NCBI GenBank assembly: GCA_905221605.1
Contig: CAJNDS010000147.1
Location: 282,667 to 346,666 of the forward strand
DNA: 64,000 nt
Direction: 5' to 3'
Source: Symbiodinium natans
Taxonomy: Eukaryota > Sar > Dinophyceae > Suessiales > Symbiodiniaceae
Shown here: positions 30,044 to 41,688 of the stretch, piece after piece
Layout of the letters: every line of letters starts with the position of its first letter
Position numbering within the stretch: the first letter of the stretch is position 1
The notes under the pieces: model-generated
What the model saw: only the letters and a program-made list of their open reading frames with translations
What the model was told of the DNA's origin: nothing
Database searches by the model: none
Made by a program: the position numbers and the translations under genes

Positions 30044-30155
30044 TCCTGGGGAACGATCATGACCCGAAAAGGGGTTTATGGTTCATATACCTCAAAACGA
30101 GGTTATAGTATCCAGGGTAATATACCCCAATTGTAGGGTTCCATTGGTCCCAGAG
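30044..30155. mobile_element. Family E element
   Basis: Seen: CCTGGGGAACGATCATGACC at the left and AGGGTTCCATTGGTCCCAG at the right, with GGGTTTATGGTTCATATACC inside. Confidence 0.8.
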
Positions 30156-30589
30156 GTTGGGCTCTTTGGGTTCAAACGGCTTCACCGAGGTTCTGGCCAA
30201 CTTTGCTGCTCCTCCTGCCCAAAGGCGCTGTCGCAGGTGCAGGTGCCGCGCGGGCGGCAACCCCCCGAAGTCCCCGCTTGGGTTCAGGTTAGGTTTAGGG
30301 TTTAGGGTTTTAGGGTTTAGGGTTTAGGGTACTCGGCACACTCAGACTCCCTAGCTCAGTAGTTGAGCAGATAACCTTAACCTTTTGGGGTATATACAAT
30401 CCTACCAGAATCCAAGGCTGACCTTTCTTGGGCCAGGGTAAACTCGACAACTAAGCCAAAGACCCCTGCATACCTCACTTGAGCTCGGCCGAAGGCTATC
30501 GTTTAGGGTTTAGGGTTTAGGGTTTAGGTTTAGGGTTTAGGTTTAGGGTTTAGGGTTTAGGGTTCCGTCAAGATAATACTCACGACCGG

Positions 30590-31260
30590 AGCCAGTCTTT
30601 CCCCCCCTCACCCTACCACAAGCAAACCCCAAAACCAAATGATTAATCCCTGGCATGACCACAACACCCCGCCTAGCCCCACTGCCCCACTCCCCCCCAA
30701 CACCCAACACCTTGAAACCGAGACATAAAACCTTAAACCCCTAGTACCAGAAAGGCCCCCAAAAGCCCGAACAACCTTAAACCCCAAAGCACTGAAGCCG
30801 AACACAACGCCCTAGCCCAAAAGTAACCAAATCCGAAAAACAAAAACCACTGGAGCCCTAAAACCCCAAAACCCTAGAGCCCCAAACGCCTGGAGCTTTC
30901 TGGACCTTCGGGTTTAGGGCTTAGGCCCCAGAAAACCCTAAACCCTCAACCCTAACAACCTCCAAACCAAAAGCCCGAATCGTCCTGGATGTGTCCCAGG
31001 CGCGGAGAGACCCCTCGTGCGCCGTGCCTCTTTTGAGAGACCCTGGCATGTGACTGGGTTTCTTTCCTGGGAACTCCAAGGCAGCCCTACAAAACCCTGG
31101 GTTTTAGGGTTGAGGGGTTAGGGTTAGGGTTTAGCAAAACGCTATAAACGCCATAAAACCCTGGAAAACTTCAAAAGGGTTCGTGTCGACATTCTGGAAC
31201 CCCCCACCATAGGCCCAATTCCTAAGCCACCTAAGCCTACAGGCTAAGCCTACAGGTTAC
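30590..31260. other. A/C-rich spacer
   Basis: Seen: loosely telomere-like CCCTAAA, CCCCAAA and CCCGAAA words without a regular array. No supported exon or element. Confidence 0.4.
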
Positions 31261-31680
31261 TTGGGCCTAAAAGGCTGCATGTAGTGCGGTTTTCTTTCGA
31301 CACGCCCTATACTTCAGAGAGGACTTTCCGTAATAGTGTGGAAAGAACTGAACTCGGTTCATATTTACGCACACCTCACAAGTCATTCTGCAGAAATGTT
31401 TGTTCAGAGCATAGCTTACAAATGGCAAATGGTCATTTCGAAGTCCTGTCCATGTCGAGGCACGCCCCGCATCTCTGGTGGAGCATGGGTCTGGGTAGCG
31501 GCGTCTCTCCCCTGCAGCGCCAGGCGTTTTTTTTTTCCCCAAACCCCTGTTTCGTAAACTCGGGCTCGGAATCTGCTACGCAGGAGCCGGTGAGCAAGGA
31601 ACATACAGATATGAGAGGCACGCCCCTTTATAAGGCCCAAGTTGCTGTACGTGCCATAGATGTACACCGGCCTGAACCCT
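31260..31680. other. Telomere-free stretch with open frames on both strands
   Basis: Seen: about 420 bp without TTTAGGG and with overlapping open frames in several phases. Composition is less extreme than the surroundings. It could contain one exon, but I cannot choose a frame. Confidence 0.3.
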
Positions 31681-31906
31681 AAACCCTAAACCCTGGACCT
31701 AACCCTAAACCCCCTTTGGGGTGAAATTCGGGTTCCTGAGGTCCTTTGAGTTGCCACAAAAAAAAAGGGTTGTCTAGGATGCCCGCCAGTGCCCTTTGGC
31801 CCCTCTTTTGAAAGGTTTCCGGGAGCCCTATACAAGCCCTCGGTTCAGGCTTTAGGGTTTAGGGTTGACCCAGCTGATGCTTTGAGTCTAGGTTCCAAAG
31901 AGGTTT

Positions 31907-31999
31907 ACCCAAAGGCTCCTGTGTAGTACCTTCTTGGGGTGGTATAAATAGAACCCCCGATAACTGACCCCAAAACAGGAACTACATTGGAGCCTTCGG
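31907..31999. mobile_element. Family F element
   Basis: Seen: ACCCAAAGGCTCCTGTGTAG at the left and AACTACATTGGAGCCTTCGGG at the right. Confidence 0.85.
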
Positions 32000-33218
32000 G
32001 GGCCGATTGGGGCAGGCAAATGGTTAGGTTGCTGAGCAACCTAGTTGCGTGCCAGAGACCGAGCCTGCCTGAAACTTGCAGCCGAACCCTACACCCTATG
32101 CCCTAAAGAGGCTTCTTAAACCCAAGCCTTCAAGAGCCGCCATCCCCGGAAGTTCAAGGCTACCGACTCTTGGAGTGCCTATGAAATCCTCAACCCTAAA
32201 CCCCTAAATCTGAACCCCAAACGCTGTAAACCTCAAAGCCCCCAAAGTCGCCTAAACCTCACGCCGGGCAGGAGAAATCCGCGCTGCAGCGACTCCATCC
32301 GTGAGCCTGGTGACACTTCGCCAATACGTTCCGACCTCAAGTGGAGTGTGATTCAGGGTCCTGCCAAGCGGTCCGGACCTGTTTGCATCTTGGATCTCAG
32401 AAGTAGGAGCTGGCTTTCCCTAGAAGGATCAACATCTATCTAGTGAGTCTTTAAGGTCTACCGGGCTTCGGGCTCCCCATGATCCTAAACCCCCTAAACT
32501 TTATACACATCACCCCCTTAACCCTAAACCCTAAACCTCAAACCCTGAAACCCTGAACCTTTTTAAAGTATGAGGCAGCAAGGCCGGTGAAAAAAAAAAA
32601 AAAAAACACCCATGGCAACTTAAACCCAACCTTTAGGGTTTCGGGATTACCTTAAGACTAAGACCTTCTTTCCCCAGGCTATTACTCGAAAACCCCTTGA
32701 AACACTCCTAGGTACCCTATGAAAGAGTAGGGTAGGCTTTGCATTGCTATGGTAGGGATTAGGGTGCTTGCAACCCGACCTTGAACCTACTGGGGAAGTT
32801 CTTTGGGCGCGTTTTCCCGCCCCTTAAGCCCATAACTAGAACCCGAGGCGCTCTGAAGCCGTCAGCCTTGTAACGTACGTAAACCCGAAACCTTAAACCC
32901 TAACTAAGTCCTGAATCCTAAACCCGAAACCCTCAAATTTGCGCCCCGAATCCCCCCCCCCCCAGGTGCGGCGGTGTACACTTACAACCTGGGGGGCTAT
33001 GAAGAGCCAAGGAGTCGACAAGTCCCCTGCGCACCTCAGCCTCACGGGTTAGAATTAAGATTTATAGGGTTTATAGGGTTGATCGGGTTTTATAGGTTTT
33101 ATAGGGTTTAGGGTTAGGGTTTAGAGCTTCTCCGAGTCTGGGTTCAAACAGGGCTTGGGGCTGTGGGTTTATTACAGTATAAGGGTTTAGGGGGGGCTGC
33201 TGCCTTGTTTATTTTGGG

Positions 33219-33345
33219 CTTGGTAGCCCAGTGGTACCCTTTTGCCCTTTTGTTGGTTCATGGTTCCCTTCTCAAGTAACAAACCCCAAAGAGGGTACCC
33301 TTAACCCTAAACCCTAAACCCTTGTTGAAATATGGGTACTGCTGA
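33219..33345. mobile_element. Family D element with telomeric insert
   Basis: Seen: CTTGGTAGCCCAGTGGTACC at the left, then AAAGAGGGTACCC, a CCCTAAA insert (33302-33321) and the right-arm remnant GAAATATGGGTACTG. Confidence 0.8.
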
Positions 33346-33599
33346 GCAGCGACAGGGAGCCATCGATGTCTTTAGCCGAGGGTTCAGGGTTTAGGGTTTG
33401 GGGTTTCGGGTTTAGGGTTTAGGGTTTAGGGTTTAGAGTCTCCATTTTACCTCTTGGACTTCTTGTTCTGCGTAAGGCTTTACAAAGGTGTTTAGGGTTT
33501 AGGGTTTAGCGTGTAGGCTTCAGGGTGCATTAATTCTTTCCCGAAAGAGTAAGCTGAACAAATATCGCCGACGGAGCTGCTTCGGCCCCCTTCTCTCCC

Positions 33600-33670
33600 A
33601 AACCCTAAACCCCAAACCCCAAACCCTAAACCCTAAACCCTAAACCCTAAACCCTAAACCCTAAACCCTG
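33600..33670 (-). repeat. Interstitial CCCTAAA tract
   Basis: Seen: about ten units, two as CCCCAAA. Confidence 0.95.
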
Positions 33671-33769
33671 AGGAAAGGGTCAGCATCCCGTTTTTAAACC
33701 TAGGCAGGGCAGAAGCAGTTACCACCGTCGAGGCACCGAAGCCCTGCCACCAGTACCAGCCCATCTAGG

Positions 33770-33903
33770 GTTTAGGGTTTAGGGTTTAGGGTTTGGGGTT
33801 TAGGGTTTAGGGTTTAGGGTTTGGGGTTTAGGGTTTGGGGTTTAGGGTTTAGGGTTTGGGGTTTAGGGTTTGGGGTTTAGGGTTTGGGGTTTGGGGTTTG
33901 GGA
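33770..33903 (+). repeat. Alternating TTTAGGG/TTTGGGG array
   Basis: Seen: about 19 heptamers in which TTTGGGG alternates irregularly with TTTAGGG. Confidence 0.95.
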
Positions 33904-34039
33904 AGTACGACCTTAAACTAGGCCCTAAATTACTAGGTAGGAACGGCCCTAAACCCTAAACTCCCTAAACCCTAACTAAACCTCTTTCAGACAGAGAGTG
34001 CTTGTGGAAGCCTCTTCGAGGCACGAGTAAAAACCATGT

Positions 34040-34151
34040 CTTGCTAGACCAGGTGGTACCCTTTTCACTTTTTTGGGGTTCAAGGTTCCCTTACAAAATA
34101 CCCAACCCAAACAGGGTGCCCTTTTTAAACTATGGTTCCTGGGCTACCAAG
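34040..34151. mobile_element. Family D introner
   Basis: Seen: CTTGCTAGACCAGGTGGTAC at the left and TATGGTTCCTGGGCTACCAAG at the right. It directly precedes the exon at 34152, so its terminal AG is the inferred acceptor. Confidence 0.85.
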
Positions 34152-34261
34152 AGATGAAGAAGCAAAAAGGAGCCTTTGGCATTTCCTCTGCGGCTACTAA
34201 GGTGCCGTCGAACGACGCTTCGCGGCAGTTGGCGAAGCCCCAAAATCAACAGGCAGCGTAA
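34152..34261 (+). CDS. Probable terminal exon of unknown gene
   Basis: Seen: after the family D right end CTACCAAG, an open frame reads MKKQKGAFGISSAATKVPSN then DASRQLAKPQNQQAA and stops at TAA (34259-34261). The peptide is basic and polar, like a disordered C-terminal tail. The upstream exon would lie before 34040, where QTESACGSLFEARVKT is readable. Product unknown. Confidence 0.5.
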
Positions 34262-34403
34262 GGACGGCTGCCAGGTGGGTAGTCCTCAAAGTTTCAGGGT
34301 CATCCCTAGCACCCTAAACCTTGCACCCTATAAACAAAAGTTCTAGACTCCTCATTGCAGGTAGGATGATCCCTGGCATCCTAAAAACCTTAAACCCGAT
34401 ATA

Positions 34404-34514
34404 CTTGGCAGCCCAGTGGTACCCTTTACCCTTATTTTGGATTCTGGGTTCCCTCATAAAGTAACCAACCAAAAAAGGGTGCCCTTATTGGAATATGCTT
34501 ACTGGGCTACTAAG
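34404..34514. mobile_element. Family D introner with 4-bp target duplication
   Basis: Seen: CTTGGCAGCCCAGTGGTACC at the left and GCTTACTGGGCTACTAAG at the right. TATA flanks both sides (34400-34403, 34515-34518). Confidence 0.9.
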
Positions 34515-34589
34515 TATATCAAGTTGCTAGAAATATGGGCCTATCCCTAGTACCCTAAACCCCGAACCTTGAACCCTCTACACCAAGAT

Positions 34590-34735
34590 GCAACAAACCC
34601 TAAACCCTAATCCCTAATCCCTAAACCCTAAACCCTAACCCTAAACCCTAAACCCTAAACCCTAAGCCCTAAGCCCTAAGCCCTAAACCCTAAACCCTAA
34701 ACCCTAACCCTAAACCCTAAACCCTTACAATCCGT
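34590..34735 (-). repeat. Interstitial CCCTAAA array with variants
   Basis: Seen: about 20 units, including CCCTAAT, CCCTAAG and hexameric CCCTAA. Confidence 0.95.
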
Positions 34736-35285
34736 ATTGTAGGCTGAGACGTCATTGAGTCGCTTGAAGGGCCATCTTCGGGCAGGGCGGTGAAGTCAAC
34801 ATTGGGGGGGCGGGTCCCAAAACTTGGTAGCTGACGGTTCAGGGTTCAGGGTTTCGGGTTTTAGGGTTCAGGGTTCCCGTTTTAGGGTTTAGGGTTTTGG
34901 GTTTAGGGTTTAGGGGATACTCTCATCCCTTACAGAACTGAAAGTGTACACTTTTGTGGGGCTTTTGAACTCAGCAACTAAGAAGAATAGGGGTACCCTA
35001 TTTGGGGGGTTCCTATCATAAGGACTTGTAGCATGTGGATGGTATATTGGAGGTGCCAGTCTCTTGGGAAGCGCCCAGATTAGGGCTCTAGGGATGAAAG
35101 GGCGGAGGTTTGGGGTTTCTTGCTCCTTCTGGTCCCTGGAGAGCCAAACTCCTCCGAGATTGAGTGTAGCTTTAGGGTTTAGGGTTTAGGGTTTAGGGGT
35201 AGCCACTCTAGTGGAACAAGATAGCGGAACTACGGTACTTCATGCACTTAGTATCAGGAGGTTGGGGTCAGGGTGCTTCCCTGAC

Positions 35286-35383
35286 AGTGCCTAGGTGGAT
35301 GCTTACCCTAAACCCTAAACCCTAAACCCTAAACCCTAAACCCTAAACCCTAAACCCAAATTAAAGTGCCTAGGTGGATGCTT
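35286..35383. repeat. Telomeric tract flanked by 19-bp duplication
   Basis: Seen: AGTGCCTAGGTGGATGCTT occurs at 35286-35304 and 35365-35383. Between them are about seven CCCTAAA units and CAAATTAA. Confidence 0.95.
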
Positions 35384-35545
35384 TCCTGTTCTTAGATGCG
35401 GTCACGAAGCGGAAGGCTCCAGAGGCTTTCTGAAGGGGCGGGATGTCGGGTTTTTTTGGGGTTCAGGGTTTAGGCTTTAGGGTTTAGGGTTCAGGGGCTT
35501 GGAGCTCAGTCCCGGGTTCAAAAGGGTTTACGGTTTAGGGTTCGG

Positions 35546-36062
35546 GTGCTGGGACATCTTCTGATGGTTTTTGCTCACACTAGCCTTTTTGTTTTGTTCT
35601 GGGTGTGATTGACTCTTTTTTGCTCCCCGGCATCAATATTCTGGCACAGCACTTTGTAATGTATGTAGTTCGGAGTGATGCTCTGTGTGATGCAATGTGG
35701 CGCGATGCAGCCTACTGAGTCACGTCCTTTCAACTTAACCCGCTAAGTTCGTTCCTGGTTACTTTACCGAGATACTCGTTGCCTAGCTCTGCATCCCCTT
35801 TGAATGAATAGTGCAGCCCATATTAAGATTTGATCTCAACCCCTACTGTAAAACCCCAAGCCGCCCGCAGACCATGCAGCAAAAACCAGCTTCTAGGCAG
35901 ACCATGCAGCAAAAACCAGCTTCTAGATTTAGGATTTCAACCGCCACCTCCCCAAACCCCAACCTCGTGTAGACTGCTGTCAAGAGGCGGCATTGGCTCA
36001 CTGGCGCAAGCAAGGCCGACGAGACTCATGGGAGGTAAAGAAGCCATAGTTGGCTGCAAGTA
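35546..36062. other. Telomere-free stretch containing a 30-bp tandem duplication
   Basis: Seen: about 510 bp with no TTTAGGG. At 35867-35896 and 35897-35926 the unit GCAGACCATGCAGCAAAAAC plus CAGCTTCTAG is duplicated. No convincing exon; it could be intergenic or UTR. Confidence 0.45.
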
Positions 36063-36064
36063 TA

Positions 36065-36153
36065 GAAACCCTAAACCCTAAACCCTAAACCCTAAACCCT
36101 AAACCCTAAACCCTAAACCCTAAACCATCCCCCCCCCCCCCCCCCCCCCCCCC
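36065..36153 (-). repeat. CCCTAAA tract running into poly-C
   Basis: Seen: about nine units followed by about 26 C residues at 36128-36153. Confidence 0.95.
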
Positions 36154-36800
36154 ACCCCCAACTGTAGATCCAACCTCCATGTGGATGATATCAGGGATTT
36201 AAGGCCTCCAATCCGGGGCTGAGGGAGGACTGAGGGTTTCGCAACTTCCTCAGAGCCCCACTTCGAGGTCATGGGTGCTTGTGAACCAGGTATAAGCTGT
36301 ACCTGTACCCCTCTTATACGCCCCTTAAGTGCCCTAATAGACCCTTAAGTGCCCTAAAATGGTTTTCCAGGACTCAGAACTCCTCAACTCTGAGAGCGCC
36401 CTTAGACCTGAATGGCCCCACCCCTAGCAGCCCCATGAGCTGCGACCAAGGCGCTCCCATGTCATTCCCGCTGCAGATAGCAGACTAAGGCCCACAAAAG
36501 CCCCTCAAAACACCCCCTCGATGAACCCGGCAAAGAAGCTGCTCAGGTAGGGCGCCTGTGACAATCTTTATCAGCCCCGAACCCGAAACCCTAAACCCTG
36601 ACCCCTAAACCCTAAACCCTAAACTCTGACCTCTAAACCCTAAACCCTAAACCTTAAACCCCATCCGTGGCTTGGGAGGCTGGAAGATTAAGACTGTCCC
36701 GCTGCAGAAGGCCTCGCGCTATGCTGCGCGCACGCAGACCAAAGACTCACCCTGAAAGGTTTGGGGAGCCTCGAAAAGCCCCGTGTGTCTGAGGTAGGGT

Positions 36801-36908
36801 TTACCTTAAGAACCCCAAGCCTAGACTTCGTCGTGGTTCTTAACATAAAACCCCTTGAAGGATTCTTGGGTAGCCTACAACGAAAATAGGTTTTGGGTTC
36901 TTAAGGTA
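36801..36908. mobile_element. Family G element
   Basis: Seen: TTACCTTAAGAACCCCAAGC at the left and TTTTGGGTTCTTAAGGTA at the right, with GAAGGATTCTTGGGTAGCCT inside. Confidence 0.8.
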
Positions 36909-37589
36909 GAGTTCAGCCAAGCCGGGCCGAGCAGAATGTAACCACGGTGGGTGTCAGAGTTGGGTCCTTGAAGTCTGGGCTTCTCCAACACCCCTGGTTA
37001 CCAGTTGAGGGTTTAGGGTTTAGGGTTTAGGGCTTAAAGGGTCTAAGCCCTGGCTTAAACCTTGGTTGGAGGTGGTAGTTTTGGATACCTTGCAGGGGTT
37101 CCTAGCATGCTCAGTTCAGGCTTGCAACGTAGGGTTCCTCCTGGGGCTGCTTCGTGTAGCTGAGGTTTCCGCTGTGACTCGCTCGCACTTGGGCGTGGGC
37201 CTTCCTTGGGGGCAGTCGTCCCTGGTGGACGCATCCTAACCCTTACATTAGGGCATGCTTAGGGTTGAGGGGTTTGGGGTTTAGGGTTTAGAAGTTCGCT
37301 TTCGGAGTTCTTTTCAACATGTGCGAGCAGTCTGCAGCCAGGCAATTGAGAGAGAGCCCTGGCGCAAAAAGGGCCTGAAAAACAAAGCCGAAACGCACAA
37401 GTCGAGAAGGGCCTGCAGTGGGAGCCGGTCAGGTGCAAACAAAAAGCCGAACCCTCAACCTGCTTTTTCGCAAAAGCAGCCTTGCTAAAGTTTACAGGGA
37501 AGCACCCACAGTACTACTACCCAAACCCTAAACCTTAAAGCGCCGAAGCATGTTAGGGCAGCACAATGGAGTGCTGCAGAGGAGCCACC

Positions 37590-37741
37590 TGCATCCATCA
37601 AGCCAAACAAGTCGCGCGCGCTTTTTTGCTTTGCGCCCCAAGGAGCGTCTCACGTCGAAGTCCCTCAAGTTCACGCCTCCTGCCTGGCTGCTTTCCGGCA
37701 AGTGGGACTGGCTGGTCGGCTACGCTCCTTGCCTTGAAGGT
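37590..37741 (+). CDS. Exon of unknown gene (about 50 codons)
   Basis: Seen: in one frame, RARFFALRPKERLTSKSLKF then TPPAWLLSGKWDWLVGYAPC, ending before GTGATG (GT donor). A second frame is also open, but the first has the more protein-like aromatic/basic mix. It is one of the longest exon candidates of the first two thirds. Function unknown. Confidence 0.45.
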
Positions 37742-38063
37742 GATGGGGTACCTATCAAACATCCCTACCTAAGCTAAACAGAATTCAGAACCCAAGTCCC
37801 CTAAGTTAGGCTCGGATTCGCTTGATGTTCAGCTTGCATGCTCGTAAAGTCGGATACCTCTTGTGAAGACTTGGCATCACCTGTTGTGACTCCGTCAAGT
37901 TCTATACTCAAAGCTTCAGGGTTTTTTTGGGGGGTTGGAGGCATTCTCGACGTAAACTACTTGGAGCCCGAAGCCCTAACTACTAAACAGACTTCGTTGG
38001 GGTGGGGGAGGTTGGTGTTGGAAGAGCGTGCCCTTGAGAAGTATCTTAAAGGGTACGACCAAA

Positions 38064-38142
38064 TAACCCTAAACCCTAAACCCTAAACCCTAAACCCTAA
38101 CCCTAAACCCTAAACCCTAAACCCTAAACCCTAAACCCTAAA
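38064..38142 (-). repeat. Interstitial CCCTAAA tract
   Basis: Seen: about eleven units, one short. Confidence 0.95.
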
Positions 38143-38544
38143 GTTCCGGGCCCCCGGGTTCGGCCCTGAACCCCTCCCCCCCCTAATTCTCAAACAGGTT
38201 TAGTATTGGGCTGGGCGCCGGCAGGGTCCGGGAAAAATAATATTTAAAGTTAGGGGGGGGGGGGTTTAGTATTAGGGGGAAGGGATTACGGTTGTAAGTA
38301 CCTCATCTGCCATCAGACGTAATACCTAGGGTTTAGGGCTGAGGGTTTAGGGTTTAGGGCCCAAGAAACACAGAAGTTTACTGCCGAGATTCTGTGAAAC
38401 TTCAAGTACGTACGGAAGTAAGCGCTTGCGTCTTGTAAGAGGGGGCTCTCTCTCTCTCTCTCTCTGCACCTGAGACGGACAGAGCCTGCATGCCCAAGCT
38501 TTCTGGGTTTAGGGTTTCTAGCACTGTGTCCAACATTGCTAAGC

Positions 38545-38600
38545 ATTATAGTATATTGCTATAGGGACCACAAGGGAATACCATTGGTAATTATTCCTCC
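38545..38600 (-). mobile_element. Family M repeat, reverse orientation
   Basis: Seen: TTATAGTATATTGCTATAGGGACC and AAGGGAATACCATTGGTAATTATTCC form the reverse complement of the family M core. An exon candidate starts 14 bp later. Confidence 0.65.
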
Positions 38601-38613
38601 CCCTTGTTTGTAG

Positions 38614-38710
38614 GCACAGCCTCAGGATCATGACATGACCCTCAACTTGCACAAGCTGCCAGAGTTCTTGGCCAACCACGACGACAAGCCCCCCGGATCA
38701 TGTTTGCCTG
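38614..38710 (+). CDS. Exon of unknown gene (32 codons)
   Basis: Seen: acceptor TTGTTTGTAG|GC, then AQPQDHDMTLNLHKLPEFLA and NHDDKPPGSCLP, followed by GTTAGC (GT donor). Clean pyrimidine tract and balanced composition. Not recognised. Confidence 0.55.
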
Positions 38711-38974
38711 GTTAGCTTGGGCTTTCGAGTCTTTGGAGGTTAAGGGGCTTAGGATAACCAAGGGCTTCAAACACTAAACAACTAGTGTTCTGAAAGACGA
38801 ACAAAATATTACAGGAACATAATTTATGATTCGGTTGGATTTCGGGTTCAGGCTCACGGAGTGACGGCGGCATCTGATTTATGAGCGGTTTCGGATAAGG
38901 ATGGAGAAGGGTATTATAGGGCATGACCAGGTCTGTAAATCGCCGCGCATGGCATGGCCCTCCGAAGTAGCCTC

Positions 38975-39057
38975 AGGGTCGATTACGGGGCCTATACCTT
39001 TATCCCTGTTAAGCCTGCTGAACCATAAGCCATTTTAGGATTCATTTGGTCCCCAAG
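38975..39057. mobile_element. Family E element, degenerate
   Basis: Seen: GAACCATAAGCCATTTTAGG and ATTCATTTGGTCCCCAAG match the right arm of family E. The left arm is not recognisable. Confidence 0.55.
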
Positions 39058-39059
39058 GA

Positions 39060-40140
39060 ATTGCCCATCCTGGTAAGTCCTGGTATCCTTCTCCTTAGAT
39101 GCGTCTAGAGGGCGGCCTGATTTTCTTTTTGTATAGGAACCCCATCAGGCGGTTTACTTCTACTTGCTTAAGAACCCAGAAGAAGAAAAGAAAGCACTCT
39201 CTATGTTAGCCTTCTAAGGGAAGATTCGATTTAATCTTTTTCGGGGTTCTTAGGCGGTTAGTAGTTTAGGGTCATTCTCAAGGTTGGCTCTTGTAACGTC
39301 GGCACTCAGCCTTAAACCGTTGCGGTAGCCTACAACCCTCTGTTCGGTTTGCCAGGGTGCGCGAAAAAGGCACATATCTTCTGTTACGTGGGGTCTAAAG
39401 CCCAAACCCTAAACCCCAAAAACACTCAACCCAAAACGGACCCTATTTTGTTGTGGTAAACCCCTTGAAGGGTTTGGTGGAAACCTATTAAAATTCAGGT
39501 GTGGGGTTCGTAAGGAACACCAAATGCTTAAACAAGCCTGTAATCCTGCTTGTGGAACAAGGCCGCTCCTGATGTTGATGCTTGGAATGCCCTAGTCAGT
39601 ACAAGCCTCTGTGTAGATTTTGGCGGCCGCTTCCGTCACATTCCATGTGCCATGTAGTATTAACTTGTGCCGCATCCAAAACAAGTGTTTAATAGAAACC
39701 CCTTCGTGCACGGCCCAAGTATTTACTGTCGAGGTAAATGGACCCTCCGGGTTTGCGGGCACCCCAAACCCTATAAGACTTGCAAACCCTGAAGAGCCTC
39801 CTTCCTTCTCTTTGGTTCCTATGGTTTCGGTTTGCCTCACATTGTTGTTCGAAAGATGTTGGCCATCTCAACAGTTGCGCCACCTTGCAGGATACAGGGC
39901 TGGGGGTTCAGGGTTTGGGGTTCAGGGGTTTAGGGCTTGCCTGCTGCAAAGCTTAGGGTTTAGGCCTAGGCTGCAGGGGTTCTTGCAAGAAGGGTGGGAA
40001 CAAGACGAAACAGTTGCACACGCATGATGTCATTGCCCTTTTTTTCTTCGCGACTTGCGGCTATCTGGGATGGATAGCCGAGCCCAAGCATGTTAGGTCG
40101 TAGGACCCTAAACCCCAAGCCTCCTTGTTGACACTGGGGA
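39060..40140. other. Mostly unique spacer with few telomeric units
   Basis: Seen: only sparse TTTAGGG words (about 39905-39965). Open frames overlap on both strands near 39600-39900, and I cannot assign one. An exon may be present. Confidence 0.35.
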
Positions 40141-40156
40141 TTGCTTGGTTGCTGTA

Positions 40157-40252
40157 CTAGGTAGACCATTGGGATATTTTATATTCACCCTTATTGGGTG
40201 TAAGAGGATAATATCCAGGAATATTTTCAGAGGGTTTTAAGGGCCCTGCTAG
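40157..40252. mobile_element. Family N introner
   Basis: Seen: CTAGGTAGACCATTGGGATA at the left, CCCTTATTGGGTGTAAGAGG inside and GGGTTTTAAGGGCCCTGCTAG at the right. CTAG termini as in the solved copy at 53125. Confidence 0.85.
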
Positions 40253-40686
40253 TGTAGGTTCCTCAACTGGACTGCCCCAACAAGCCCTTCTGCTAAGTCT
40301 TTAGGGGAGGTTGCCTTACTTATCAACCCCAGTAAGCCAAGAAGGGAATCTGGGCACCCTTCGTATTCCTAGGCTACCTCAAACCCAAACCCTATCTCAA
40401 GAACCCAGTCAAATTCCCACCTAACAGTTGGGATTTTCAGGTTTTTAGGGGATGTGTCAGGTTTAGGTTTTAGGGCTGTCGGGTTTAGGGTTTAGGGACC
40501 CTACAAACACCCTAATTAATCCCTAAGTAGGGTAGGGTTTGAGGGTTTGAGGCCAGAGTCACAGAGTCTCAGCAACATTTCGGAAAGCTCTGGCCCAGGA
40601 AGTGGTATTGGAGGAACTGCGAGGACGACGCCTTCGACTGCAGCGTGGAGGAAGTTCAGAGAATGTCGAAATGCAGGGCTGATATA

Positions 40687-40783
40687 CTATATACCCCTTG
40701 GTAATTCTTTTATTTGTTCATATAAAACCCAAGAGGACATTAAGAATGTTGTTTTTATGAAGGACCTTCTAAGGGGAGTTTAG
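40687..40783. mobile_element. Family H introner with 4-bp target duplication
   Basis: Seen: CTATATACCCCTTGGTAATT at the left and TTCTAAGGGGAGTTTAG at the right. TATA flanks it at 40683-40686 and 40784-40787. An exon candidate (NISESSGPGSGIGGTAR...) precedes it. Confidence 0.85.
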
Positions 40784-41600
40784 TATAGTGTTCCCTAAAC
40801 TCAACATCAAACAGGCCAACCCAAAGCCCCCAAAAACTAGCCTTTCATCTCTGCATGAGTGTTCCTGGCGGGTCGAGTGAGCTTGATGTCGACCGCGCAC
40901 ACGGCGTGTATTCCGAAGCAAGTTCGGACTGGAATGCCCCTAAACCCTAAACCCTAAACCCTAAACCCACAAGCATGCGGGCCCACATCAATGAGCGCCC
41001 CCCCCCCCTCACACCTCCCGGAATAAGGTCCGGTTTGATCCTTGGTTGTTATGGTTTGTGGATGGGTGCTCTTTGGTTGTGGTGTTGCTTCGGGAAGGTG
41101 TGGGGACCATTATGACGGTATGATTTCCTCGACTGAATGCCGAAGGCGATTTCTCAAGGGCATTTAAATCAGGCCCGGGTTCTTTTCCACTTCTCCGAGA
41201 CCGACCTACCAACCCCGCAGTGCTGTGGCTAGACGGGTGCCAAAAAAAACCCTAAACCCTAAACCCCCCCAAAAAAACCCTAAACCCTAAACCCACCCAA
41301 GAAAACCCAAAACCCTAAACTCTAAACCCTAAACCCGAAACCCTAAGGGAAGGGTTTAATCGGGTCCAGGTTTCATGGTCCACTTGCCTGGGTCGTGATG
41401 TAGGGCATACGACGTGATTTTTCGGGTTCCATGGGTCTTAGGGTTTAGGTTTAGGGTCTAGGGTCTAGGGTCTAGGGTCTAGGGTCTGTATCCCACCAGT
41501 GTCTTGATGCACATGCCTCGTCCCCCGCTTTTCAGGTGCTCGTGACCGCAGGTTCTGCTGTTCTGAGGTCTTAAGGAACAACTGCAGTGCTTTCATACAG

Positions 41601-41688
41601 GGATCGGAATAATTACGAATAGTATTCCCTTATGTTCCCTTTTATATTTATTCTACAACCCCCAAAACCCTATTCTAATTCTTAAGGC
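41601..41688 (+). mobile_element. Family M repeat
   Basis: Seen: GGATCGGAATAATTACGAAT, AGTATTCCCTTATGTTCCCT and AACCCCCAAAACCCTATTCT are shared with the copies at 59964 and 60435. Confidence 0.8.
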
